From: FEN-1350 sp964643355
GTDB taxonomy: Bacteria; Planctomycetota; Phycisphaerae; Sedimentisphaerales; Anaerohalosphaeraceae
Reading direction: 5' to 3'
Assembly (NCBI GenBank): GCA_964643355.1
Contig: CAZXPW010000007.1
Span: 47,855 to 111,854 of the forward strand
DNA length: 64,000 nucleotides
Part shown: positions 1 to 9,511 of the stretch, one piece after another
How positions within the stretch are numbered: the stretch's first letter is position 1
Layout: each line of letters starts with the position of its first letter
Notes under the pieces: model-generated
Seen by the model: only the letters and a program-made list of their open reading frames with translations
What the model was told of the DNA's origin: nothing
Databases searched by the model: none
Program-made: the position numbers and the translations under genes

Positions 1-1
1 G

Positions 2-49
2 GCGGCGATGATTATCCGGATGTCCCAGTACGCCCGGATCGAGTCTTGA
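2..49 (+). CDS. possible C-terminal end of an upstream gene (partial)
   Basis: Frame 2 is open from the window edge and stops with TGA at 47-49, giving a 15-residue tail ending in SQYARIES. It could be the end of a gene that begins left of the window. Frame 1 is also open from the edge and runs into the next ORF, so the correct reading cannot be settled here. No function can be assigned. Confidence 0.25.
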   Translation, partial: AAMIIRMSQYARIES

Positions 50-132
50 GCGAAACCGCGGCCGAACCGGCCGATTTTTCATTGCATCCGAGGTCCGGCG
101 CGGGTACACTGTCGGCTGAAACGAGGTGTGCA

Positions 133-426
133 ATGGCTCTGCCCGATCCATCCGAAAATCGAGCGTCTTATTCCGTCGCGTCGGCGGTCAGCGATTTTGT
201 TCGGGGCCTGGACGAAGAACACAAGATGCTGATCGTGTTGAAATCCCAGCTGTACGGGGGAAGCTGGGATCCGATGCTGGAGGACCTGAAGAACCGCTTG
301 GCGGGAAAGCCCTATATTTTCAAACTGGCCACGCGGATCAAGGATGATGTAGAGCGGATCGAGCGAATGCGATCGTTTGAACAGGAGCACCGGATCGATC
401 TGGCGGATTTCGTGGATCTGACCTGA
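133..426 (+). CDS. hypothetical protein, 97 aa
   Basis: This is a small, mostly helical and charged protein that I do not recognise. I chose the ATG at 133 because GAGGTG lies just upstream. The same frame is open back to the window edge with a TTG at 46, so a longer form or a fusion with upstream sequence is possible. There is no signal peptide, membrane segment or Cys cluster. The C-terminal half is rich in Arg, Asp and Glu, as in a small coiled or helical adaptor. The next gene starts 42 bases downstream on the same strand, so the two could be co-transcribed. Confidence 0.5.
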   Translation: MALPDPSENRASYSVASAVSDFVRGLDEEHKMLIVLKSQLYGGSWDPMLEDLKNRLAGKPYIFKLATRIKDDVERIERMRSFEQEHRIDLADFVDLT

Positions 427-468
427 CCGGCCGGCGATGGACAACAAGCGAACGGTAGGAACAAACTG

Positions 469-1593
469 ATGATGAGCAGATGGACGATGGCGGCGTGGTT
501 GGGGGTTTTGGCGACGATGGCGGGGGCCGCCGGGGATCCGAGTCCAGCGGCATCAACGGGTGGACAGTCGATTCTGTCGGAAGCCCTTCTGGAACACGCG
601 GGATTGCGTCTGGCCTGGCAGGTGAACCTGCCGCTGAAATCCGGCGAGGGTGTGGATCGAATGCTGGTGCAGGATGCTTATCTTTATATTCTGACGACCT
701 ACAATCATTTGTTCTGCATCGAGCGAGGAAATGGATCCCTTCGATTTGGACTTTCGCTGGCGGGAAGGGGACTGCCTGTCCAGAATCCGTCGTTTTACGA
801 CGGAAAGGCCTGGTTTATGGTCGGCAACCGGTTGAAAGTGGTCGATCCGCGATTGGGCATTATCTCGCAAACCGCGAGTTTGGGCACGATCGGTTCTGGC
901 TCCATTTTTGGCGTTCTCCGAAACAAGCAATCCCTTTATGTATCGGACGCATCCGGCCGTTTGCGGGTGATAATGCCGGATGAATATTATCAGAAGTTTT
1001 CGGTGACGGCCGACGATAATTCCCCGATTACCACGGCGGTGGTGGATGACGAGTTTGTGTTGTTCGCGACCCGTTCGGGCCATGTGGTTCGGATTCTTGC
1101 CGATACACCGACCAAACAATGGCAATTCGACCTTTCCGGCGGGGTTGGAGCGGCTATGGCTCGGGATAGAGATTGGGTTTATGTCGGGGGACTCGATACC
1201 AAACTCTACAAGCTGAATGTCTTGACGGGGGCCAGCGGCTGGAACAAGCCTTTTCAGACGGGCGAGGAAATCCGATCGGCGCCGATTCCCGGAGCCAGGG
1301 TGGTCTACCAACCCATGGAGAGAAAAGGATTGTTCTCGGTGGACAAGGAAAGCGGCGACCAACGATGGCATCTGCCGCAGGGAGTGATGCCGATAACCGA
1401 GAAAGACGATACGGCGTATGTGTACGCTCGTCCGGCGACTTTGGTGGCGATTCGGAACTCGACTGGGAAGATTGATTATACCCTGAATTTTACGCCCATA
1501 TGCCATACCGCGATCAATCTGGCGGATTCGATCCTGTACGGAGCGGATGAGGCGGGTCGGGTCGGCGCCATCGAAATCGTCTCGAATCGATAA
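469..1593 (+). CDS. secreted PQQ-like/BamB-like beta-propeller protein
   Basis: This is a 374-residue protein with an N-terminal hydrophobic signal sequence (about residues 5-22, ending GAAG), followed by repeated blades of the PQQ-like/WD-like type. Repeating units of the form VYVGGLDTKLYKLNVLTG and LFSVDKESGDQRW (residues about 60-365) show the blade pattern in which a displayed value is followed by a xxDxxTGxxxW turn. Catalytic residues of quinoprotein dehydrogenases are not evident, so a structural or binding role in the periplasm or outer envelope is more likely than an enzyme. AGGA lies 8 bases before the first of two tandem ATG codons. purH follows 92 bases downstream and need not be linked in function. 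Confidence 0.75.
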   Translation: MMSRWTMAAWLGVLATMAGAAGDPSPAASTGGQSILSEALLEHAGLRLAWQVNLPLKSGEGVDRMLVQDAYLYILTTYNHLFCIERGNGSLRFGLSLAGRGLPVQNPSFYDGKAWFMVGNRLKVVDPRLGIISQTASLGTIGSGSIFGVLRNKQSLYVSDASGRLRVIMPDEYYQKFSVTADDNSPITTAVVDDEFVLFATRSGHVVRILADTPTKQWQFDLSGGVGAAMARDRDWVYVGGLDTKLYKLNVLTGASGWNKPFQTGEEIRSAPIPGARVVYQPMERKGLFSVDKESGDQRWHLPQGVMPITEKDDTAYVYARPATLVAIRNSTGKIDYTLNFTPICHTAINLADSILYGADEAGRVGAIEIVSNR

Positions 1594-1685
1594 CGGCACA
1601 GGTCGAGATCCGAAGTGATTCCGGGCGAAATCATTTGTTTTAAATCCCCAAAACGGTCCTAAGGCCGGCGGGAGAGGGAACGCGC

Positions 1686-3296
1686 ATGGATGTGAAAATC
1701 AAAACGGCGTTAATCAGCGTATCGGACAAATCGGGCGTTGTGGATTTTGCCCGCAAGCTGGCGGGAATGGGCATCAAAATCATCAGTACGGGGGGTACGG
1801 CCAAGACCCTGCAGCAGGCCGGAATCAAGGTGGTTTCGATCGATTCGGTGACCGGATTTCCAGAGATGATGGATGGACGGCTCAAGACTCTGCATCCGAA
1901 AATTCACGGGGGACTTTTGGCCCTGCGGGACAAAGAAGACCATGTCTCGGCGATGAAGCGACATGGGATAGAGCCGATCGACCTGGTGTGCGTGAATCTG
2001 TATCCCTTTGAAAAAACCGTAGCGGCTCCGGATTGCACCTGGGAAACGGCCATCGAGAATATCGATATCGGCGGCCCGAGTATGGTGCGTTCGGCGGCCA
2101 AGAATCACGCGTATGTAACGGTGGTAACCAGCCCCGAGCAATACGATTGCGTATTGGAGGAGATGCACGCCAACGACGGAGCGGTCAATCCGGATTTGCG
2201 GCGGGACTTGGCCCGGTCGGCCTTTGCGATGACGGCGGCCTACGATTCGGCCATCGCGGCGTATCTCAACCAGCAGGCGGATATTCCGTATCCGGATCAA
2301 ATAACCCTGTCCCTGTCTCGAGATCGGGAGCTTCGGTACGGTGAAAATCCGCATCAGACGGCCGCCTTTTATACCTATCCCGACAGCGGGGAATGCTGCG
2401 TTGGTCACGCGCGATTGCTGACCGGGGGAACGCCGATCAGTTTCAACAACCTGATGGATTCCAACGCCGCTTTTGAACTGGTCAAGGAATTCGAGGAACC
2501 GGCCGTCGTCGTAGTCAAACACATGAATCCGTGCGGTTGCGCCGTGGATTGCGATATTCGCGTGGCCTATGAGAAGGCCTACCTGGGGGATGTCGTCAGC
2601 GCTTTCGGAGGGATTGTCGCACTCAATCGGGATGTCGATCAGGAACTGGCGACGGTTATTATGGAATCCTACGATCGCTTCGGCAAGGACAAGGGAGCCA
2701 GCGGCTTTTTCGCGGAGGTTATCATTGCGCCCAACTATACGCCCGAGGCCCTGCATGTGATCCGTAATGCCAAGGCCTGGGGTCAGCGGGTCCGTCTTCT
2801 GGAGACCGGGCCAATCGCACGGCGATCGATTCATCGGGAGGAGTTTGATGTTCGCTGCATTGTCGGTGGTTTGCTGTTGCAGCAACGCGACCTGGCAGGG
2901 TGGGAGCCGGCCGAGTTGACCTACCCGACGAAGAAAAAACCCACGGACAGCCAACTCGAAGATCTTCGAATTGCCTGGATCACCGCCAAGCATGTCAAGA
3001 GTAACACCATTACGCTGGTACGCGATCGTCGACTGGTGGGTGTGGGGGCCGGGCAGATGAACCGTGTGGAATCCGGCAAGATCGCCATTGAACACGCCGG
3101 CGAACTGGCCAAGGGATCGGCGATGGGTTCGGACGCCTTTTTCCCGTTTCCGGACAATGTCGAAAACGCTGCCAAGGCGGGGATCGCCTGTGTCATCCAG
3201 CCCGGCGGATCGAAAAAGGACGACGAGGTCATCAAAGCCGCCGACGATCTGGGGATCGCCATGGTGTTCACGGGCAAACGGCACTTTAAGCATTGA
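1686..3296 (+). CDS. purH: bifunctional AICAR transformylase/IMP cyclohydrolase
   Basis: PurH catalyses the last two steps of de novo IMP synthesis in the cytosol: formylation of AICAR with 10-formyl-THF, then ring closure to IMP. The 536-residue length matches the family (about 520-530). The N-terminal MGS-like cyclohydrolase domain starts with ALISVSDKSG, then STGGTAKTL and MDGRLKTLHPKIHGG (residues about 7-80). The transformylase domain carries LRYGENPHQ, the FNNLMDSNAAFELV stretch and the VVKHMNPCG motif with the catalytic Lys-His pair. A purine-rich GGGAGAGGG precedes the ATG. No other purine genes are nearby, so it appears to be a lone housekeeping gene. Confidence 0.97.
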   Translation: MDVKIKTALISVSDKSGVVDFARKLAGMGIKIISTGGTAKTLQQAGIKVVSIDSVTGFPEMMDGRLKTLHPKIHGGLLALRDKEDHVSAMKRHGIEPIDLVCVNLYPFEKTVAAPDCTWETAIENIDIGGPSMVRSAAKNHAYVTVVTSPEQYDCVLEEMHANDGAVNPDLRRDLARSAFAMTAAYDSAIAAYLNQQADIPYPDQITLSLSRDRELRYGENPHQTAAFYTYPDSGECCVGHARLLTGGTPISFNNLMDSNAAFELVKEFEEPAVVVVKHMNPCGCAVDCDIRVAYEKAYLGDVVSAFGGIVALNRDVDQELATVIMESYDRFGKDKGASGFFAEVIIAPNYTPEALHVIRNAKAWGQRVRLLETGPIARRSIHREEFDVRCIVGGLLLQQRDLAGWEPAELTYPTKKKPTDSQLEDLRIAWITAKHVKSNTITLVRDRRLVGVGAGQMNRVESGKIAIEHAGELAKGSAMGSDAFFPFPDNVENAAKAGIACVIQPGGSKKDDEVIKAADDLGIAMVFTGKRHFKH

Positions 3297-3468
3297 TCCG
3301 AATCATCCGGGATCGCTGCAAGGATCAGGGCGCTCAGGAGTCCCAGGCCGGTGGGGGGTGAGGCGCATTCCCTGGATCGTGTATCAAAATTTCTCAAATT
3401 GCTACGGAATTCATGGGGGAAAATGAGTATAATCAGGAGTGTACGGCGTTTATTCCGAGAGGTGGTCG

Positions 3469-5010
3469 ATGAAAAAACATGGTTTTCTGTCGGGTATGTT
3501 CTTTTTTCTGATCTCGGTTCAAGCCCATGCTACCGCCCTGGATGATTATCTGGCGGCGCCGGATTCGCAGTTCAGCTATGCCCAGGTCGGCAATCCCAGT
3601 TATGATCCATTCACGTCAACGAGGGCTTATACGCTGAAACTGACTTCTCAGGCATGGAGGACTTCTGACGAAGTCCAACCGGCGGTTTGGACCCACTGGG
3701 TCATGGTTGTGGTGCCGCAATCCGGTACGGTATTCGATACGGCCCTGATTCTCATTAATGGCGGTGACTATTCGGATCCGGCTCTCGCAGTGGATTTTCA
3801 ATTCCGTTATCTGGCTTGGGGGACCAAGACGGTTGTCGTGGTACTTTCAGCGGTTCCGAATCAGCCGTTGCGATTTGCCGATGAATCCTTTAATCGCAGC
3901 GAAGACCAGATTATCGCATACTCCTGGGACAAGTTTCTCCGGGGTGGGGACTCTTTCTGGCCGGTTCAACTTCCGATGGTTAAGTCGGTTGTCCGGTGTA
4001 TGGATGCTGTTCAGAGTTTTGTATTTTCGGTTGAGAACAAAACCATCGATCATTTTGTGCTGACAGGGGGCTCCAAGCGGGGCTGGACAAGTTGGCTGAC
4101 GGCGGCCGTGGATTCGCGCGTGACGGCCATCGCCCCGATTGTCAGCGACTTGCTCAACATGCGACGATCGTTCGCCCATCACTGGGGAGCATACGGCTTT
4201 TGGGCGGAGGTTCTCGATCCCTATGCCGATCTGGGAATTTTCGACTGGTTTAACACCGCCGAGATGGACGAGTTGCTTGCGATCGTGGATCCCTATGAAT
4301 ATCGGGACCGGCTGGCGATTCCGAAGTTCATTATCAATGCCGCCGGGGATGATTTCTTCGTTATGGATTCCATTCAGTTTTACATCGACGGAATTCCCGG
4401 CGAGACCTATCTTCGGCATGTACCGAATACCGACCACTATCTGACCGGCGCGGAGATGGATGTCTTTACCAGTATGGCACCGTTTTACGACGCTTTTTTG
4501 AACAATCAGCCCCGGCCGCGGTTTGAATGGTCTCTGGAATCGGACGGTTCCATTCGCGTTACGGCTCAGGATGCGCCCAAGGCGGTGAAACTTTGGCAAG
4601 CGAGCAATCCGCTGGCCCGCGATTTCCGCAAGATTACCATCGGGACATCCTGGACGAGCAGTCCCCTGTCCGATCAGGGAGGCGGAGTGTATGTCGGGGG
4701 CATTTCTCTTCCGCAACAGGGATGGACGGCTTTTTTCGTCGAGCTGGTTTTTCCGGGCCGTTCTCTGGGGGGCAGCGTGTACGATTACCATTTCACCACG
4801 GAGCTGAGGGTAATTCCCGAATCGTGTCCTTTCGAGACGGATTATACCCGGGATCGGATCACGGATCTTTCGGACCTGATGGCGCTGTGCGGCGTTTGGC
4901 TCCAGGATTCGCCTTACTATGATTTGCTCCCTCGGAGGACGGGAGATTCCATCATCAACCTCCGCGATTTCTCCCTGTTCGGAGAACATTGGATGAAATT
5001 GTATCCGTGA
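3469..5010 (+). CDS. secreted PhoPQ-activated pathogenicity-related (PqaA-like) protein with dockerin-like tail
   Basis: This is a 513-residue protein with a clear signal peptide (KKHGFLSGMFFFLISVQAHA). It resembles the PhoPQ-activated pathogenicity-related family, an alpha/beta-hydrolase-like group: the start ALDDYLAAPD, VMVVVPQS, the LTGGSKRGWTSW nucleophile elbow (GxSKRG) near residue 200, and the late D and H of PNTDHYL fit that family. The last 60 residues contain two short Asp/Asn-rich EF-hand-like repeats ending FSLFGEHWM, the dockerin-like tail seen on other secreted proteins in this window. I chose the ATG at 3469 because GAGAGGTGG precedes it. A GTG at 3439 is in frame but would spoil the signal peptide. 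A TATAAT at 3428-3433 could be its -10 box, but the -35 is weak. The substrate is unknown. Confidence 0.85.
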   Translation: MKKHGFLSGMFFFLISVQAHATALDDYLAAPDSQFSYAQVGNPSYDPFTSTRAYTLKLTSQAWRTSDEVQPAVWTHWVMVVVPQSGTVFDTALILINGGDYSDPALAVDFQFRYLAWGTKTVVVVLSAVPNQPLRFADESFNRSEDQIIAYSWDKFLRGGDSFWPVQLPMVKSVVRCMDAVQSFVFSVENKTIDHFVLTGGSKRGWTSWLTAAVDSRVTAIAPIVSDLLNMRRSFAHHWGAYGFWAEVLDPYADLGIFDWFNTAEMDELLAIVDPYEYRDRLAIPKFIINAAGDDFFVMDSIQFYIDGIPGETYLRHVPNTDHYLTGAEMDVFTSMAPFYDAFLNNQPRPRFEWSLESDGSIRVTAQDAPKAVKLWQASNPLARDFRKITIGTSWTSSPLSDQGGGVYVGGISLPQQGWTAFFVELVFPGRSLGGSVYDYHFTTELRVIPESCPFETDYTRDRITDLSDLMALCGVWLQDSPYYDLLPRRTGDSIINLRDFSLFGEHWMKLYP

Positions 5011-5062
5011 TCCCGAATGAGGATCGACGGTGGAGAGCAGTCGAATTGGGGTTCAAACGAAA

Positions 5063-5090
5063 AAGGGCCCGGCGAACTTCCCGAGCCCTT
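5063..5090 (-). terminator. Rho-independent terminator downstream of metK
   Basis: AAGGGCCCGG and CCGAGCCCTT form an imperfect GC-rich stem with an 8-base loop. Read on the minus strand, the stem is followed by a T run (the AAAAA at 5060-5064 on plus), as expected for the end of metK, whose stop is 30 bases away. It may also stop transcription from the plus-strand gene ending at 5010. Confidence 0.7.
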
Positions 5091-5119
5091 GTTGATGCTT
5101 GAAATATCCGTTCGGGAGA

Positions 5120-6316
5120 TTATTTAAATCCGAATGCCTTTCGCAGCTTGGTGACCATGTCGGTTTTTTCCCAGGTGAACTCGCTGTGACTTCGGCCGAA
5201 ATGGCCATTTCGGGCGGTTTCCGTAAAGATTGGACGCAGCAGATCCAAATGACGAATCATGCCCTTGGGGGTGAGCGGGAAAAGGTCGCGAACGACATGT
5301 TCCAGCGTTCGTTCGTTTACCTTTGCGGTGCCTTCGGTATTGATCAGTACGGAGATCGGCTGCGCCACGCCGATGGCATAGGACAGTTGGATCTCGCACG
5401 AATCGGCCAGACCGGCGGCGACGATGTTCTTGGCGATGTAGCGGGCCATGTAGCTTGCGGTCCGGTCCACCTTGGACGGGTCCTTGCCGCTGAAGGCGCC
5501 GCCGCCGTGACTGCCGCGGCCGCCGTAGGTATCGACGATAATTTTCCGGCCGGTCAACCCGCTGTCGCCCTTGGGGCCGCCGATAACGAAGCGGCCGGTG
5601 GGATTGACATGGATGATTAGGTCGCGATCGACCAGCCGTTTGGGCAAGACCGGCAAAATGACTTGTCGGATGACTTCCTTTCGAAGCTTGGCGTGGGAGA
5701 TATCCGGGGTATGTTGCGTGGACACGACCACGGTGTGGATACGAACGGGTTTGCCTTTGTCATTGTATTCGACGGTGACCTGGGATTTGCCGTCGGGACG
5801 GAGCCACTTGGCCCGGCCGCTCTGGCGGAGCTTGGTCAGCCGGCCGGTCAGCTCATGAGCCAGATAGATCGGCAGGGGCATCATGGCCGGCGTTTCCCGG
5901 CAGGCATAACCGAACATCAGGCCCTGATCACCGGCTCCCTGTTCATGTCCGGAGGTTTCATTGACGCCCATGGCGATATCGGGGCTTTGTTTTCCCACCG
6001 CGACAACGACGGCGCAATTTTCCGAATCAAAACCGATCGTCGGATCCGTATAACCGATTTCGCGGATCGTCCGGCGAACGACGGAGGGGATATCGACGAC
6101 GGCGCGGGTGGTGATCTCTCCGGCGACGACAACCAACCCGGTCGTACAAAGCGTTTCACAGGCCACGCGACTGCGCGGATCCTGTTCGAGCATGGCGTCC
6201 AGGATCGAATCGGAAATCTGGTCGGCCACCTTATCCGGATGGCCTTGCGTCACCGATTCGCTGGTGAACAAATAATTGCGGCGACGCTCGCCGCCAACGG
6301 CATTCCCTTTTCTCAT
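5120..6316 (-). CDS. metK: S-adenosylmethionine synthetase
   Basis: MetK makes S-adenosylmethionine from methionine and ATP in the cytosol. The 398-residue length fits the family. The signatures are SESVTQGHPDKVADQISD at the N-terminus (ATP-binding His/Asp), GAGDQGLMFGYA, the glycine-rich GGGAFSGKDPSKVDRSAxY-type loop (here with VDRTASY), and FxEKTD near the end. The start at 6316 has AGGAG 8 bases upstream. The in-frame ATG at 6367 lies on or above the promoter and is rejected. No SAM riboswitch fold is apparent in the roughly 33-base leader. Transcription ends at the hairpin at 5063-5090. Confidence 0.97.
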   Translation of the reverse strand: MRKGNAVGGERRRNYLFTSESVTQGHPDKVADQISDSILDAMLEQDPRSRVACETLCTTGLVVVAGEITTRAVVDIPSVVRRTIREIGYTDPTIGFDSENCAVVVAVGKQSPDIAMGVNETSGHEQGAGDQGLMFGYACRETPAMMPLPIYLAHELTGRLTKLRQSGRAKWLRPDGKSQVTVEYNDKGKPVRIHTVVVSTQHTPDISHAKLRKEVIRQVILPVLPKRLVDRDLIIHVNPTGRFVIGGPKGDSGLTGRKIIVDTYGGRGSHGGGAFSGKDPSKVDRTASYMARYIAKNIVAAGLADSCEIQLSYAIGVAQPISVLINTEGTAKVNERTLEHVVRDLFPLTPKGMIRHLDLLRPIFTETARNGHFGRSHSEFTWEKTDMVTKLRKAFGFK

Positions 6317-6355
6317 TCGAAATTCTCCTGATTCGAGTCTGATTTCAAAACCATT

Positions 6356-6384
6356 AGTATAACCCATCCTCTGGACGGCGTCAA
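6356..6384 (-). promoter_or_regulatory. sigma-70 promoter of metK
   Basis: On the minus strand, TTGACG (6379-6384) and TATACT (6356-6361) are separated by 17 bases. The expected start near 6349 gives a 33-base leader ending at the metK start at 6316. This supports the shorter start. Confidence 0.75.
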
Positions 6385-6443
6385 AGGGCGAAACAAAAAA
6401 TCGGACCCTCGACCCTCGGCAATTCGGGATCGAATCAGGGGAA

Positions 6444-7778
6444 TTACTTTTCGTTCAGTTGCCAGTCGTATCGGATGAATTTTACGGCGGGAGAAATCGT
6501 TTCAAGGAAGCGGGCGTCCTCCGGTTTGAGGTAGAGGAGGATGCAGTTCAAGTAACTGCGAATGTCGTCGGGACGGTCGCGGAATTTCTTGATTTGCCCG
6601 TATTTGGCGATCAAGATGTCGCGATACCAGACAAATATATCCGACAAATAGAGGATTCCGTTGGCGCGATCGAGAACGACGCCGCGGGGACTCTGAAGAA
6701 ACCGCTGGGCCTGTTCGTCCAGTTGAGAATCCAGCCGATGGGGGTAATACGGTTCCCTTCGCAAAAACGCCCCGCCCATACTGGCATAGGACAGGGCAAA
6801 ACAGATTCGAGGATCTTCAAAGCGTTTCAGCAGGATGTCGCGCTCGATCTCGCGCAGGGTATATTCCAGCCCCATCATTTTAAAATAGGTTTTATCGCGG
6901 GCGCCGGAGATCTGCATGATGCTGTTGGGGGGATACCACATTCCCCAAACGCTGGTCTTGATGGGATAATTGTCCACGATCAGTTTGATGGTGAAGAGAT
7001 TGTGAGCGTTGAGCCAGAGCGCAATTTTTTCCTCCTGGGTCCAGAAAAGCACCTCTTGGGGATCGAGTTCGTCGAGCATACGGGTGGTTTCGAGAAGGTC
7101 TCCCCGTTTTCGGCGGAGGGTGCCATAATCGACATTTCCGTTGTCGTCGACATACAATTTGAGCAGATCGGCGTAACGGGCGTAAAAGGGATGCAGCTTG
7201 GCGATCGCCTCTTCGTCGGCCTTGCGTGCAAGTTCTTCCAGCTCGGCCAGGTCCGAGGGTTTGGGCTCGGGAACGGGCGTTTCCGTCGGAGGGGAAGGCG
7301 GCCGCGAAGAGGGAGAATCGGATGGGGCAGGGTTGGTAGATTTCTCCGCGGGTGACCTGGACGGTTCATTCGGGGTTTGCGTGGATTCGGCCGGTTTGGA
7401 AGATTCCGTCGAGATAGACGGGGGGGCGGTTTCGGGAGAATCGATTGGTTTAGCGGAGGGGATTGGATCCGTTTGAGCGGGGGGTTGGTCCGGACTTCGA
7501 TTGACCGAATTGTCAGCGAGGGGTTCCGACAAATCGGGGCTTAGGGTCGGGGCTGAGGCCGGAGTCGGAACGGATACGACGGGTTGTGTAGCCGGACCAT
7601 CAGAAGTTTCCATGAGGGCGGGCGATGAGACTTGGGGCTCCGATTCCGTTTGCATAACGGAGGGACGATCCGGGGGGGGCACCGGTGGCGATGATAATCC
7701 ACACCCGACGATCCCCATAATTCCGATGATGCACCCGATACTCGTTTTCATCAATCCCATGCGTTTGGCAACATCCAA
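6444..7778 (-). CDS. DUF547 lipoprotein with long Pro/Ser/Thr linker
   Basis: This is a 444-residue protein with a lipoprotein signal (GIMGIVGCG, lipobox Cys at about residue 26), then about 150 residues very rich in Pro, Ser, Thr and Glu, then a DUF547 domain (about 190-440). DUF547 is seen in NAHNLFTIKLIVDNYPI, the WGMWYPP stretch, DKTYFKMMG and DPRICFALSYASMGG. The usual DUF547 core is FALNCASxGCPxL; here both Cys are replaced (FALSYASMGGAFL), so a Cys-dependent function would be lost. The linker suggests the domain is held away from the membrane. The ATG at 7778 has GAGG at a workable distance; ATGs at 7760 and 7751 are alternatives. Its biochemical role is unknown. Confidence 0.8.
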   Translation of the reverse strand: MDVAKRMGLMKTSIGCIIGIMGIVGCGLSSPPVPPPDRPSVMQTESEPQVSSPALMETSDGPATQPVVSVPTPASAPTLSPDLSEPLADNSVNRSPDQPPAQTDPIPSAKPIDSPETAPPSISTESSKPAESTQTPNEPSRSPAEKSTNPAPSDSPSSRPPSPPTETPVPEPKPSDLAELEELARKADEEAIAKLHPFYARYADLLKLYVDDNGNVDYGTLRRKRGDLLETTRMLDELDPQEVLFWTQEEKIALWLNAHNLFTIKLIVDNYPIKTSVWGMWYPPNSIMQISGARDKTYFKMMGLEYTLREIERDILLKRFEDPRICFALSYASMGGAFLRREPYYPHRLDSQLDEQAQRFLQSPRGVVLDRANGILYLSDIFVWYRDILIAKYGQIKKFRDRPDDIRSYLNCILLYLKPEDARFLETISPAVKFIRYDWQLNEK

Positions 7779-8072
7779 CAGACCTCAAAACCTCTAATTA
7801 TACGATCATTAACATCAAATGGACATACAATTCCAGCCCTCTCCGGACGAAAGAGAAAAGAGAACCCGGTCGATTCGATCATCCCGTTGTATCGGCCAAC
7901 CAAAGGTCGAAGTTCATCGCCAACAACGGGTCCGCGGGACCGGGATTGTGTTATCGGACTGCTTTGGCGGGAATAAAAGACTCGCCCGGATCCGGGGAAT
8001 ATGATACATTTGAGAAAGGAATCGGGACAACGACATCCGATGGATCGTTTCGTTCGAGAATCAGGAAGTGGA

Positions 8073-9287
8073 ATGATTGATCCGGAAAAAATAGATATTG
8101 ATCAGAAAGAAATATCGGAGGCGCGCCCGACGGATCCGCGTCCGGTTCCGAATGTGATGTTGCTGATCGAGACCAGTCGCGAATTCGGGAGAGGGTTGCT
8201 GCACGGAATCGCTCGCTATACCAAGTTGCATGGTCCCTGGCGGTGTTTTCGGCAGGCGGGGGGGTTGGATTCGGCGTTGCCCCAGTGGAAGGACTGGTCG
8301 GTCGATGGGGCGATCATGCGGGATGTGATCAAGTCCCGACCGCGGTATTTGCAGCAGGTTCCGATCCTGTATGTTCAGCACGATCGAGAAAGTTATTATC
8401 CCTATCCGTGCATTCTGACCGACAGCGAGGCGATCGGAACGATGGGGGCCGAATACCTGTTGGACCGAGGGTTTGAATCGCTGGCGTATTGCGGACTGGC
8501 CGGATATGTCTGGTCCGAGAACCGGGGCGTTCATTTCTACGATCGTGTGGCCAAGGCGGGCTATACGGCACATCTCTATCCGATCCCCCCGAATGCCTCC
8601 CAGAGGACCTGGGAAAAAGAACGGTACCGGATTGCCGATTGGCTCAAGAAGATCCCCCGTCCGGTGGGACTGATGTGTTGCAACGACGACCGCGCCCTGC
8701 AGGTGGTGGAGGCCTGTGCCATTGCGGGACTGGATATTCCCGACGATGTGACGGTCCTGGGAGTGGACAACGATATTTTAATCTGCGAGTTGTCCGATTC
8801 GCCGATTTCCAGCATCGCCCTGAATACCGAGGCGGCCGGATATGAAGCCGCCGCCCTGTTGGAAGAGTTGATGAGCGGTCGGGCCGTGATGGAGGGGCAG
8901 ATCATTTTGGTGACCGGAACGCATGTGGTAACGCGGCAATCCACGGATATTCTGGCCGTAAAGGATGGCGATGTCCGGGCTGCGATTCATTATATCTGGG
9001 AACATGGCTTCTATTCGCTGACTGTGGACGATGTTGTCGCGGCCACCACGGTCTCCCGTCGGGTCCTCGAAAAAAAATTCCGGGCGATTCTTCGTCGTTC
9101 CATTCATCGCGAAATCAGACGAGTGCGTGTCCAAAATATCTTGCGCCTTCTGGTCGGCACGGATATGTCTATTTCGGATATCGCCTCCAAAACGGGATTT
9201 ACCGGGGTTGAACATATTGCGCGCTATTTCCGCGAGGAAACGGGCATGAGCTTGCGCGAATATCGAAGAACTCGCGTTTTACGGTAG
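8073..9287 (+). CDS. XylR-type transcriptional regulator (periplasmic-binding-like sensor plus AraC HTH)
   Basis: This is a 404-residue regulator. Residues about 25-285 form a LacI/PBP1-like sugar-sensing domain: NVMLLIETSREFGRGLLHGIARY, YPCILTDSEAIGTMGAEYLLDRGF and DDVTVLGVDNDILICELSDSPISSI. The last 100 residues are an AraC-type double helix-turn-helix (TVDDVVAATTVSRRVLEKKF and MSISDIASKTGFTGVEHIARYFREETGMSLREYR). This arrangement is that of XylR-family regulators of pentose and other sugar use. I favour the ATG at 8073 because AGGA lies 6 bases away; in-frame ATGs at 8040 and 8001 are possible. It sits upstream of a prepilin-like gene and a GH127 gene, so regulation of arabinose or related glycan use is plausible but inferred. 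Confidence 0.88.
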   Translation: MIDPEKIDIDQKEISEARPTDPRPVPNVMLLIETSREFGRGLLHGIARYTKLHGPWRCFRQAGGLDSALPQWKDWSVDGAIMRDVIKSRPRYLQQVPILYVQHDRESYYPYPCILTDSEAIGTMGAEYLLDRGFESLAYCGLAGYVWSENRGVHFYDRVAKAGYTAHLYPIPPNASQRTWEKERYRIADWLKKIPRPVGLMCCNDDRALQVVEACAIAGLDIPDDVTVLGVDNDILICELSDSPISSIALNTEAAGYEAAALLEELMSGRAVMEGQIILVTGTHVVTRQSTDILAVKDGDVRAAIHYIWEHGFYSLTVDDVVAATTVSRRVLEKKFRAILRRSIHREIRRVRVQNILRLLVGTDMSISDIASKTGFTGVEHIARYFREETGMSLREYRRTRVLR

Positions 9288-9511
9288 CCCGGGTTTTCGG
9301 TTAAAAAGCAATTCTGGGCAAGCCCTGAAAGAAGAGGGAAAAATCCACTTCTTGTTCGCAAAATGGTGAAATAAAAACGCGATCTTTCCTTGATTAAGAC
9401 CTTCCTTGGCGTTACCATGAAGGCGAAGCGTTAAAATGGAAAGGGTTATATACTAATTAGATGGAATGGCACGATGTAGAGGGGGAAGTGACATTTCAGA
9501 AAGGTATCCAA

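Noticed and set aside
6317..6367. Longer N-terminus for metK from the ATG at 6367
   Set aside because: The promoter -10 box is at 6356-6361, so this ATG would not be in the transcript. The ATG at 6316 has AGGAG.
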